DNA from: Spirochaetota bacterium
GTDB taxonomy: Bacteria > Spirochaetota > Spirochaetia > Treponematales > Rectinemataceae
NCBI GenBank assembly: GCA_023421875.1
Contig: JAEZSM010000187.1
Coordinates: 1 to 8,703, forward strand
Reading direction: 5' to 3'
DNA: 8,703 nt
A program made the position numbers and the translations under genes. Shown here in pieces: positions 1 through 6,951 of the stretch. Each line of letters begins with the position of its first letter. The stretch's first letter is position 1. The notes below the pieces were generated by a model. It saw only the letters and a list, made by a program, of their open reading frames with translations. It searched no databases and was not told where the DNA came from.

Positions 1-1204
1 AGCTACATCAGGGCATAGCCAGGAAGATAATCAGGTTCCTTCATAAGCGGTGTCCTTCGTACGCGTTCCCAGGTCTGGATCATCAGCTCCGAAAGCTCTG
101 TCAGCGTCCGCCAGGCACGCCACTCCCATAGCTTCATATATTCTCGTGCACCATGCACCACATCCTTACCTGGATAGGCCACATTAGGCTTTGGCCCTTC
201 CCGTGCCCTATGGGGTTTCATCATATTGTGCCAGAGCAGATAGACTGACAACCGCTCCATCTGCCTATTCACATTCCTGCCAAAGCAGACGGTTTCACGC
301 ACATGCTCATGCAGATCCTTGCGTAGCTCTCTATCCAGGTAGTTCACCGGGAAGAGCGGATTCTTGATGGTACGCGCCTTCCTGGAGGATACTACCTTAT
401 GGCGAATGAAGCCTGTCTGCAGAAGAAGGCAAAGATGCGGGGAGCGCGCAAGGGCTCGTGGATAGCTCTGGTGCTCATCGGTCCAGAGGGTGAGCGGAGA
501 GCGGTTAGTTGCAGCATAGACGCGTAAGAGTTCATCGGCGATACGGGAGAAGGATGCCTCAATCCCCCGTGGTTCAGCCTTCCATGTAGTTTCCAGCTTC
601 GCTCTCGTCTTCTTCTGCTGCACTGTCATGCTCCCCTTTCGTCTAATAGTGACATGATCAGCTGCATACACATACTGGGATGAGGCACCGACTAAGAGGG
701 TGATGTTGTTAGGGAAATACTGGGATCTACAGAAGCTTTCAAAGCCATCAGCGACCAGATCCTCATCGGGATGCAGGCACGCACTAATGGTGGCACTTAG
801 GGCAAGTGCTTGTCGGGAAGCCCGGCTAATACGGTTGGAGATGGTATCGGTGGACACCGAGAGTGCGCGTCCAATAGCAGAGAGGCTCTCGCAGGAAGAA
901 AGGCGCTGGATGATATCCTGGTAGGGAAGGCGCTGTTTGGCATAATAGTCTAGGCGAAAGGTTTGACGTGAGAAGGTCTTGCCGCAGGCAGTGCAGCGAT
1001 AGCGAGGGACTATGCCGAAAGCCTTTGTAGCGTAGAAGCCCCAGGAGACGTAGGCGTGGTATGGTGAGCGTGAGCGGGGCTCGTGATGGTGCACACAGCG
1101 CTGTCGTGGGCAAAAGGGAGGGGCAAAGGGTTCCATATGTACCCTACGTTGTCGCCTCCCTTCCCTGCTTCAATCTCAACAAGGTTCGAGGAACTCATAA
1201 TAGA
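1..1204 (-). mobile_element. Partial insertion sequence next to hisD
   Basis: This stretch is the visible part of a probable insertion sequence: one transposase gene, with nothing else recognisable around it. Its downstream end lies beyond base 1, so terminal inverted repeats and a target-site duplication cannot be tested, and the boundary given on the hisD side is only the limit set by the hisD stop codon. The 68 bases between the hisD stop and the transposase ATG (1137-1204) hold no gene and no hairpin with a T-run. A short inverted repeat (GTTC-GAG-GAAC) lies near 1183-1193 and could be part of an element end, but it is too short to rely on. The base composition looks less G+C-rich than that of the his genes, which fits later acquisition. 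Confidence 0.5.
3..1136 (-). CDS. DDE-type transposase with N-terminal zinc ribbon
   Basis: This is a probable cut-and-paste or copy-type transposase of 377 residues, apparently full length (ATG to TAG). The N-terminus has a zinc-ribbon pattern, C9-x4-C14 and C48-x2-C51 followed by GKTFSRQ, like that of IS1/IS1595-type transposases. A helix-turn-helix-like segment follows at about residues 80-108 (LSAIGRALSVSTDTISNRI). The catalytic-like acids are D130 in VADGFESF, D220 in LWTDEHQSYP and probably E280 in HVRETVCFGRN, with a conserved-looking WHNMMKPHR after it. I cannot assign the IS family by eye. It is co-oriented with the his operon and starts 68 nt after hisD, so read-through transcription could express it. 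Its own ribosome site is weak (AGGG about 6 nt before the ATG; a better GGGAGG lies too far upstream). The D-D-E assignment is inferred from motif shape. Confidence 0.82.
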   Translation of the reverse strand: MEPFAPPFCPRQRCVHHHEPRSRSPYHAYVSWGFYATKAFGIVPRYRCTACGKTFSRQTFRLDYYAKQRLPYQDIIQRLSSCESLSAIGRALSVSTDTISNRISRASRQALALSATISACLHPDEDLVADGFESFCRSQYFPNNITLLVGASSQYVYAADHVTIRRKGSMTVQQKKTRAKLETTWKAEPRGIEASFSRIADELLRVYAATNRSPLTLWTDEHQSYPRALARSPHLCLLLQTGFIRHKVVSSRKARTIKNPLFPVNYLDRELRKDLHEHVRETVCFGRNVNRQMERLSVYLLWHNMMKPHRAREGPKPNVAYPGKDVVHGAREYMKLWEWRAWRTLTELSELMIQTWERVRRTPLMKEPDYLPGYALM

Positions 1205-2494
1205 TCAGTGCTTCCGGATCTCCGCTGCCCTGGCATGCCCCTCTAGGCCTTCGAGCCGCGCGAAGGCCGCTGTGTCGGCGGCGAGCAGGTCGGGCTGGTC
1301 GATCCTCAGCCAGGTCCTAGCCCTGAGAAAATGCAGCACCGAAAGCCCCGCGGCGAAGCGGGAAGCTCCGGCGGTGGGAAGGCTATGGTTGGGGCCAGCC
1401 CCATAGTCGCCGAAGACTTCTGCAGATCCTTGTCCCAGGAATACGGCGCCTGCGCAGTGTATGTTCTTCTCCCATTCTTCCGGAGAGGAAACTAAGAGCT
1501 CCAGGTGCTCGGCGGCACAGCGTTCGGCGGCCTTTCTTGCTTCGGCATCATTTTGGGCGACCAGGATCCAGCCCTTGGCCAGGGAGGCGAGGGCTGTTCC
1601 TCGGTTAGGTTCGGGCAGATTTTGCAGTGCCTGGGTGAGGGCTTTTTCCACTGCCCGGGCAAAAGCTTCGGAGTAGCAGATGAGGGCAGGGAAGGCCTCG
1701 GGGTCGTGCTCCGCCTGGGCAATCAGATCCGCCGCTGCCAGGGCTGGGTCGGCCTGGGCATCGGCCAGGATGAGCAGCTCTGAAGGCCCGGCGGGCGCTT
1801 CGGTGCCCACGGTGCCGAAGAGTTGTCGTTTGGCGCTGGCCACGAAGCGCCCGCCGGGCCCTACTACCACGTCGCAGCCCGGCAGTCCCACGCCGAAGGC
1901 CATGGCGGCGATCGCTTGGGCCCCTCCACAGCGCAGAAATCCCTTGGCGCCTCCTAAATAGGCAGCCGCCAGACTCACCGGGTCAGGCTTGGGACCGGCG
2001 CAGTATATTTCCTCCACTCCGGCCACGGATGCTGGCACCGTGGTCATGAGGGCTGTGGAGGGGAGGGGATAGCGTCCACCCGGAACGTAGCATCCTGCCC
2101 GCATAACGGGGATGAAACGATGTCCGGCAGCCCCGCCAGCGACGGGCATGGATAGGTCGGAAAGACAGGAACGCTGGGCTTCGGCAAAATCGGCGATCCG
2201 TTTCTTGACTGTCTTGAGAAGCTTCTTCAAGGAAGGATCCAAGGCTTCCCAATAAACTTCCAGTTGCTTTCGGTCCACGTACAGCTCTTCGCCTGGCTCA
2301 AGCTCACCCAGGTTTTCAGCCCAGTGCCGCAGAGCCTGCGTTCCTCCCTCCCTGACTTCGGCGATAATTTTCGCCGCCTTTTTTTCCACCTCGAGTGGAA
2401 AGAGCCGTCCCGAAGGAGCGGGGATTTCCTGAAGGCCAATACGCCGCATCGAAAAAGCCTCGCTTCCGGAACGTATCAGTGAATTCCCGTCCAA
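1205..2494 (-). CDS. hisD: Histidinol dehydrogenase HisD
   Basis: This enzyme catalyses the last two steps of the pathway, the NAD-dependent oxidation of L-histidinol through histidinal to L-histidine, in the cytoplasm. Its 429 residues match the usual family length. Zinc ligands and catalytic residues are visible: Q260 and H263 in AQAEHDPEA, E329-H330 in AAEHLELL, D363 in FGDYGAGPNHSLPT and H420 in LEGHARAAEIR. The nucleotide and substrate region shows GCYVPGGRYPLPSTALM near 134-150 and AGPSELLILAD near 235-245. It is the last gene of the operon and overlaps the end of hisA-IE by 19 nt. The chosen start is TTG at 2494, preceded by GGGAGG at a 6-nt spacing. The alternative is ATG at 2449 (Met16), which has a weaker GAGG upstream and would leave no overlap. 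The fold and role are secure; only the start is open. Confidence 0.96.
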   Translation of the reverse strand: MDGNSLIRSGSEAFSMRRIGLQEIPAPSGRLFPLEVEKKAAKIIAEVREGGTQALRHWAENLGELEPGEELYVDRKQLEVYWEALDPSLKKLLKTVKKRIADFAEAQRSCLSDLSMPVAGGAAGHRFIPVMRAGCYVPGGRYPLPSTALMTTVPASVAGVEEIYCAGPKPDPVSLAAAYLGGAKGFLRCGGAQAIAAMAFGVGLPGCDVVVGPGGRFVASAKRQLFGTVGTEAPAGPSELLILADAQADPALAAADLIAQAEHDPEAFPALICYSEAFARAVEKALTQALQNLPEPNRGTALASLAKGWILVAQNDAEARKAAERCAAEHLELLVSSPEEWEKNIHCAGAVFLGQGSAEVFGDYGAGPNHSLPTAGASRFAAGLSVLHFLRARTWLRIDQPDLLAADTAAFARLEGLEGHARAAEIRKH

Positions 2495-3789
2495 CGGCCG
2501 CCTCCCTCTCCATCCTCATAGCCTGGTTTTGCGTTACCCGGCCTGCGCTGCACCTTGTAGGACCTGCGCTCAAGTTCCGCCTCGATATCCTTGAGGCTGG
2601 CGCCCTCGACCTGGGCTTTGACCAGGGAAAAGTAAATCACGTCCGCAGCCTCAAAGGCCGCTTCAGCAGCGCCCGATGCCTTGGCGAGCTCGTCGGCCTC
2701 CTCTCTCAGCTTGGAGGCAAGAAGGCTGGAATCGCTGAAAAGTCTCCTGGTATAGGAGCCTTCGGGCGCTTCCTTGAACCGGGCTTCCACTGTTCTGGAG
2801 AGCTTCTCTATGCCGAAGCCCTTATCGAAGCAGTTTCTGCGCCCCAGATGGCAGAAGCCCTTTCCGTTCTGGCGTACGGTGAAGCGTATGCAGTCCCTGT
2901 CGCAGTCCAGATCTGCGCGGATGAGGTCCTGGGAATCGCCCGAGGTTTCACCCTTTTTCCATAAGCCTCGGGAGCGGGATTTATAGACTCCCCGTCCCGA
3001 CTCGAAGGCGGCCTCCAGGCTCTCGAGGTCCGAATAGACCAGGCCGAGAAGTCTGCCTCCCTCGTCGCAGACCGTGGTTGGCCAGAGACCGTCAGGCCTA
3101 TCAGACTTCAGGGGGGCGGAAAAAGCCCGGGCGAGGCTCAAGACCCCGGTGGCTATGGCCGTGCCGGCCTGCACATCGGCGCCCATCGAGTCCAGGCGGC
3201 CGATCTGGGCTGCTCCATCATCGCCTCCCGAAGCTCCTCCGGCAAAGGTAACGCGCCTGCCCGAGGCAGCCTTGATGATCGATTCTGCCCGATTAAAATC
3301 GAAGCCGTTCATCTCGCCTTCCCTGTCGATGGTCGTGACCAGGAAGCCTCCTACGTAGGGCTTAAGCTCCTCGATCCTGGCGAAAAGGTCAGCCTCTGTG
3401 GCCTTTGTCCACCCTTCGACCATGATTTTTTCATTATTCGTATCCAGGGCAGCGATGAGGCGTTCAGCGGGAAACTCGGCGAGGAACTCAGGATTCGCCT
3501 TTGTGCCGATCATCACCGCCTGAGCTCCCAGGTCCAGATATTCCAGCGCCAACTCTCTGCTGCGTATGCCGCCGCCTACCCTGCAGGGGTATCTGGCGAT
3601 GATCCGTCTGACGATTTCCTTGTTGGAACCCTTGCCCAGGGCGGCATCCAGGTCTACAACGGCGATCTCTCCAGCCCGGGAGAGTTTTTCGGCCAGGACC
3701 TCGGGATCGCCTACCTCGAGGACAGGGTGGCGGCCTCCCCTGAGCTGGACCGCCCTTCCTCCCAGAATATCTATACTCGGCACTATCAT
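2476..3789 (-). CDS. hisA-hisIE: Trifunctional HisA-HisI-HisE fusion protein
   Basis: This is a single 437-residue chain that carries three enzymes. Residues 1-223 are ProFAR isomerase HisA, a (beta/alpha)8 barrel with D7 in VPSIDILGG, D116 in AALDTNN and phosphate-binding loops GGGIRS (72-77) and ADVQAGTAI. Residues about 230-321 are phosphoribosyl-AMP cyclohydrolase HisI, with D295-C296-D297-R-D299 for Mg/Zn, GETSG at 280-284 and cysteines C313 and C320. Residues about 335-422 are phosphoribosyl-ATP pyrophosphohydrolase HisE, with LREEADEL (361-368) and EAADVIYF (380-387). The linker between HisA and HisI is only about six residues. Together these domains do steps 2, 3 and 4 of the pathway. 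The gene begins in an ATGA overlap with hisHF behind a strong GGAGGT site, and its end overlaps hisD. HisI and HisE are often fused; adding HisA is unusual. The HisIE half carries fungal HIS4-like motifs. Confidence 0.95.
   Translation of the reverse strand: MIVPSIDILGGRAVQLRGGRHPVLEVGDPEVLAEKLSRAGEIAVVDLDAALGKGSNKEIVRRIIARYPCRVGGGIRSRELALEYLDLGAQAVMIGTKANPEFLAEFPAERLIAALDTNNEKIMVEGWTKATEADLFARIEELKPYVGGFLVTTIDREGEMNGFDFNRAESIIKAASGRRVTFAGGASGGDDGAAQIGRLDSMGADVQAGTAIATGVLSLARAFSAPLKSDRPDGLWPTTVCDEGGRLLGLVYSDLESLEAAFESGRGVYKSRSRGLWKKGETSGDSQDLIRADLDCDRDCIRFTVRQNGKGFCHLGRRNCFDKGFGIEKLSRTVEARFKEAPEGSYTRRLFSDSSLLASKLREEADELAKASGAAEAAFEAADVIYFSLVKAQVEGASLKDIEAELERRSYKVQRRPGNAKPGYEDGEGGGRWTGIH
2501..2506 (-). 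promoter_or_regulatory. Ribosome binding site deciding the hisD TTG start
   Basis: On the minus strand GGGAGG sits 6 nt before a TTG codon at 2494, inside the 3' end of the hisA-IE coding region. No other initiation codon of ATG or GTG type is in frame before Met16. The good match and spacing favour TTG as the real start and imply translational coupling with the preceding gene. Confidence 0.6.
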
Positions 3790-5234
3790 TGTCGTACCTC
3801 CATGCCCGCAGCCGAAAGGCTTTGTTTCAGGGTTCCGATGCTCAGTTCTCCCCTGTGGAAGGCTCCGGCGCCCAACAGTGCGCTGGCTCCGGCCACGGCT
3901 CCCTTTAAGAAATGCTCTGTTCGGGTCGCGCCTCCCGATGCTATAACCGGTATGCCCGAAGCCTCGGCCACCGCGGCTATGAGCTCTTCATCGTAACCCA
4001 AACCCGTTCCGTCCCTGTCTATTGAGGTGAGGAGTATTTCCCCGGCCCCTCGTCCTGCGCATTGCGCAGCCCACTGGACTGCGTCGATGCCGGTGGCTTT
4101 TTCTCCAGCCTCGATGAAGACTTCCCAGCCTCCGCCATCTTTTCTGGCGGCGTCGATGGCCACGATGACGCATTGTACACCGAATCGCTCGGCCAGGTCC
4201 CGCACGAGGTCCGGGTTCCGCACCGCCGCGCTGTTCACCGATACTCGGTCAGCCCCGGCGTTCAAAAGGCGTTCCGCATCCTCGACGCTCCGTATCCCCC
4301 CCCCTACAGAAATCGGAATCGACAGACGCTTTCGCACCGCCGCCACCGATTCGAGGGCCGTGCGACGCTCTTCGATGGTCGCGCTGATGTCCAGCAAGGC
4401 GATCTCGTCGGCGCCTTCGGCCTCGTACCGGGCAGCCAGCTCCACTGGATCACCCGAGTCCACCAGGTTCTGGAATTTCGTGCCTTTGACGACTCTTCCG
4501 CCCTTTATGTCGAGGCAGGGAAGAATGCGGAGCGCCGTTCCATGCAGAAGGGAGGCAGTGCCTGGTTTTTCTGATAGTTCTGCCGGGTAGCGGCTGTCCG
4601 CAGTTCCGGCTTTAAGCCCCATCCAGCGCATGAATAGCCGCTGTCCCCAGGCCCCGGACAGCTCGGGATGGAACTGACAGAGGAGGATGGAGGGGATTCC
4701 GTTCTCGACATTATATCCCGCAGTGAGCGCGGCGACAAAACGCTCGCCGTAGCTGCTGTATGCGCAGGAATAGCCCTCGGGCGCCTCTACGATCCTGTAG
4801 CTGTTGGCAAAATAGGCCCAGCCGGCTTCGATGAAGCCCTCGCCCGGCGCGGGCTTCACCCTGTTCCAGCCTAGCTGAGGCAGGGCCAACCCCGGGGAGA
4901 AGCGTTCGACCTTACAGGGTACAGCTCCAATACCGGCAACCCCCGGAGCTTCTTGGCTGGTTTCGCAAAAAAGCTGCATTCCCAGGCAGATGCCCATGGT
5001 GGGCTGTCGTTGTTCGATCCTCCAGGCTAAAACCTTGTCCAGGCCCCCTACGCCCAGGCTGTCCATGGCCGCGCCAAAGGCGCCGACCCCGGGAAGAAGG
5101 AGTTTTTCAGCATCAGCGACCCGGCCGGGATCCCTGGTGAGTATAGGCTCCACCCCGCTTCTTTCGCACATGGCCACCACCGAGGCCAGGTTTGCGGCCC
5201 CCGTGGAGGCGATCACAAGGACTGGTTTTTTCAT
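3786..5234 (-). CDS. hisHF: HisH-HisF fusion: imidazole glycerol phosphate synthase
   Basis: This is both subunits of imidazole glycerol phosphate synthase in one 482-residue chain. It converts PRFAR and glutamine-derived ammonia to IGP and AICAR. Residues 1-208 are the class I glutamine amidotransferase HisH, with nucleophile C83 in MGICLGMQ, H189 and E191 in CQFHPELSG, and the PGVGAFG loop at 48-54. A linker of about 25 residues (211-234) leads to the HisF barrel, where D242 in ILPCLDIKGG and D361 in VAIDAARKDGG are the general acid/base pair and GGGIRS (311-316) binds phosphate. The same order is found in yeast HIS7; most bacteria keep two separate genes. It overlaps hisB and hisA-IE by ATGA junctions, with GGAGAAGG before its ATG. 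One oddity is that the usual FVHSY motif reads FANSY (142-146). The identity is certain; the reason for the fusion is not. Confidence 0.97.
   Translation of the reverse strand: MKKPVLVIASTGAANLASVVAMCERSGVEPILTRDPGRVADAEKLLLPGVGAFGAAMDSLGVGGLDKVLAWRIEQRQPTMGICLGMQLFCETSQEAPGVAGIGAVPCKVERFSPGLALPQLGWNRVKPAPGEGFIEAGWAYFANSYRIVEAPEGYSCAYSSYGERFVAALTAGYNVENGIPSILLCQFHPELSGAWGQRLFMRWMGLKAGTADSRYPAELSEKPGTASLLHGTALRILPCLDIKGGRVVKGTKFQNLVDSGDPVELAARYEAEGADEIALLDISATIEERRTALESVAAVRKRLSIPISVGGGIRSVEDAERLLNAGADRVSVNSAAVRNPDLVRDLAERFGVQCVIVAIDAARKDGGGWEVFIEAGEKATGIDAVQWAAQCAGRGAGEILLTSIDRDGTGLGYDEELIAAVAEASGIPVIASGGATRTEHFLKGAVAGASALLGAGAFHRGELSIGTLKQSLSAAGMEVRQ
4296..4304 (-). repeat. Nine-G homopolymer inside hisF
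   Basis: Nine consecutive G residues on the coding strand encode the three glycines of the HisF phosphate-binding loop GGGIRS. The equivalent loop in the HisA domain uses mixed GGC codons, so the tract is not forced by the protein sequence. Tracts of this length can slip during replication and would frameshift HisF when they do. Confidence 0.8.
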
Positions 5235-5920
5235 ACAGCCTTCTCCGGACCGGTTTCGCCCATCCTGGATACAGTAATGCTCGGTCTACCCTTGGTGCTG
5301 TTCAAAGGGCTCGCGACGCCGCTTGGCCCTGCCGCAGCAAGTCTTTCTGCCGAGTCGGTGCCGGCACAGCTCTCCACTGGCATGAGGGCGCTGCGAAGCG
5401 CCAGGGCCAAAGCCTTGAAGGCTGCTTCGGCCTTGTGGTGATCGTTGTCGCCCTTCAGCACATCGACGTGGAGGCAGATTCCGGCGTTTATCGCGAAGCT
5501 CTGCAGCACATGGCCGATGTTCTCCGTGGCAAGGCTGCCGATCTTTTCTCGCTGCAGCCCCAGGTTCACCTGGCACCAAGGTCTTCCGGAGAGGTCTACC
5601 ACGGCCCTGGCCAGCGCCTCGTCAAGAGGCGCGTAGGCAGTGCCGAACCGTCGTAGGTTTTCTCTGTCCGCCAGGGCTTCCTTGAAGGCGATGCCTAACA
5701 CGATGGCAGCATCTTCGGCACTGTGGTGCTCGTCCACCTCCAGGTCGCCACTGCAGCTCAGCCGCAGCGTCCATCCGGCGTGGTGGGCGAGGCTCGTAAG
5801 AAGATGATCGAGAAATCCTATACCGCTGCTGATCTCGGAGGCTCCAGGCGCTAGGCGCAGCCTCAGTTCTAAGTCCGTCTCCCTGCTTTTTCTGGTAACG
5901 ACAATAGTATCGTTTTTCAT
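5231..5920 (-). CDS. hisB: Imidazoleglycerol-phosphate dehydratase HisB (monofunctional)
   Basis: This enzyme dehydrates imidazole glycerol phosphate to imidazole acetol phosphate. The two metal-binding motifs are clear: DEHHSAEDAA at 63-72 and NDHHKAEAAFK at 159-169, and GIGFLDHLL lies at 33-41. There is no phosphatase domain, unlike the bifunctional E. coli HisB. At 229 residues it is longer than the usual 190-200. The extra length comes from a loop of about 15 residues between the last helix (ending near 179) and the conserved STKG at 208-211, and from an 18-residue tail after STKG where the family normally ends. The start ATG overlaps the hisC stop (ATGA) behind GGAGGG, and its own stop overlaps hisHF the same way. 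The dehydratase assignment is secure. The purpose of the C-terminal extension is unknown. Confidence 0.96.
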   Translation of the reverse strand: MKNDTIVVTRKSRETDLELRLRLAPGASEISSGIGFLDHLLTSLAHHAGWTLRLSCSGDLEVDEHHSAEDAAIVLGIAFKEALADRENLRRFGTAYAPLDEALARAVVDLSGRPWCQVNLGLQREKIGSLATENIGHVLQSFAINAGICLHVDVLKGDNDHHKAEAAFKALALALRSALMPVESCAGTDSAERLAAAGPSGVASPLNSTKGRPSITVSRMGETGPEKAV

Positions 5921-6936
5921 AACACTCCCTCCGGGCGCCTGAGCGCGGCCATGAGTCTGTTGAATGCCTTCTCTTCGCCGGGGCAGGTTATTCGTACAAG
6001 CCCTTCCGTATCAGGATTGCCCGGCCAGCGGCGGATGAGAATTCCTTTTTTTCGAAGATCGAGGCTAAAAGCTTCGGTGTCAGCCACGAAGGCGCTCACG
6101 AAATTGGCCTGGGAGGCCCAGGTCTCGGCCCCGGCGGCTTGCAATGCTTGCCTCAGCTCTACCCGTTCCTGTTTGATTCTCTGCACGAAAAGAGCCCGGA
6201 CTTCTTCGGTTTCAGCCAGGGCTATTTTTGCAGCCTCAATGGCGGGGGAGGAGAGGGAGAAGGGCGGCCCCGCCTCGCGCAGGAGTCCTATGAGCCCAGC
6301 CCCCTGGCTCCCTGCCATGGCCCAGCCGGCCCTGAATCCCGCCAGACCTCGTGATTTGGAAAAGCTGCCGGTGATGAGTACCCCCGGCGTTGCCAACCCC
6401 CGTGGGAGAATCGATGTGTCGTCGGCAAAATCAAGGTAGGTGAGGTCTAAAAGAAAGACAGCGTTCTCGGCCCTGCAAGTCATGCTAAGAAGCTCAAAAT
6501 CGTCGATGCTCAGAGTCTTTCCATCGGGATTATCCGGAGAGGCTATGACCACGATCGAAGGTTTGTCGCTTTTGATCCTCTGACAGAGTTCTTGAATGGG
6601 CAAGGTGGAGCCCGGTCTTTTTTTCACGCCGATAAATTGGGCCTTGGCCCTCACCGCGGCGTCAAGGAACTCGACAAAGCCTGGTACCGTGGTCAGCACC
6701 TTTGCTCCGGCTCCCGCTAGGATCCTGAAGGCTCTTTCTATAGCGTCGTCCGCCCCCGCGGTGGCGATGAGCTGCTCTGGGGGAAGCTTGTAAAATGCCG
6801 CCAGGTCCCGTTCCAGCAGCTCGGCCCTGGGATAGCGCCGGGCGACCTCGGGAGAAAGAACCCTTGCCAGCTGTGAGGGGCTCAAGAGGCAACGCCCTTC
6901 GTTAGCGTCCAGCTTGAGCCAATCAATTTGTTCCAC
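5917..6936 (-). CDS. hisC: Histidinol-phosphate aminotransferase HisC
   Basis: This is a PLP-dependent fold-type I aminotransferase (class II family) that converts imidazole acetol phosphate and glutamate to histidinol phosphate and 2-oxoglutarate. At 339 residues it is at the short end for HisC (about 350). The Schiff-base lysine is K194 in GSFSKSRGLAGFRAG. The other PLP contacts are visible as N136 in SPDNPDG, D164 and Y167 in LLDLTYLDF, and R202. The N-terminal LDANEG (8-13) matches the typical LxxNE substrate-arm signature. Members of this family can be hard to tell from aromatic or Cobalamin-pathway (CobD) homologues by motif, but the position inside a his operon settles the role. The start is GTG at 6936, supported by an AAGGAGG site 8 nt upstream. 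The gene lies 15 nt after hisG and overlaps hisB by ATGA. Confidence 0.94.
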   Translation of the reverse strand: MEQIDWLKLDANEGRCLLSPSQLARVLSPEVARRYPRAELLERDLAAFYKLPPEQLIATAGADDAIERAFRILAGAGAKVLTTVPGFVEFLDAAVRAKAQFIGVKKRPGSTLPIQELCQRIKSDKPSIVVIASPDNPDGKTLSIDDFELLSMTCRAENAVFLLDLTYLDFADDTSILPRGLATPGVLITGSFSKSRGLAGFRAGWAMAGSQGAGLIGLLREAGPPFSLSSPAIEAAKIALAETEEVRALFVQRIKQERVELRQALQAAGAETWASQANFVSAFVADTEAFSLDLRKKGILIRRWPGNPDTEGLVRITCPGEEKAFNRLMAALRRPEGVL

Positions 6937-6944
6937 GATTGTAG

Positions 6945-6951
6945 CCTCCTT
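6945..6951 (-). promoter_or_regulatory. Ribosome binding site deciding the hisC GTG start
   Basis: AAGGAGG on the minus strand begins in the hisG stop region and lies 8 nt before GTG at 6936. It is the best Shine-Dalgarno match in the operon, and it supports a GTG start with no ATG nearby in frame. Confidence 0.8.

Noticed and set aside
2395..2964. 189-codon plus-strand open frame across the hisA-IE / hisD junction
   Set aside because: It is a shadow on the opposite strand of well-defined HisI, HisE and HisD coding; no domain resemblance was seen.
3550..3640. A possible frameshift or gene break where HisA looks shorter than usual (about 223 against about 240 residues)
   Set aside because: The reading frame is continuous and both catalytic aspartates and phosphate loops are present, so shortening of loops is the simpler reading.
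4027..4590. 187- and 170-codon plus-strand open frames opposite hisF
   Set aside because: These are shadows in G+C-rich coding sequence; catalytic motifs on the minus strand are intact.
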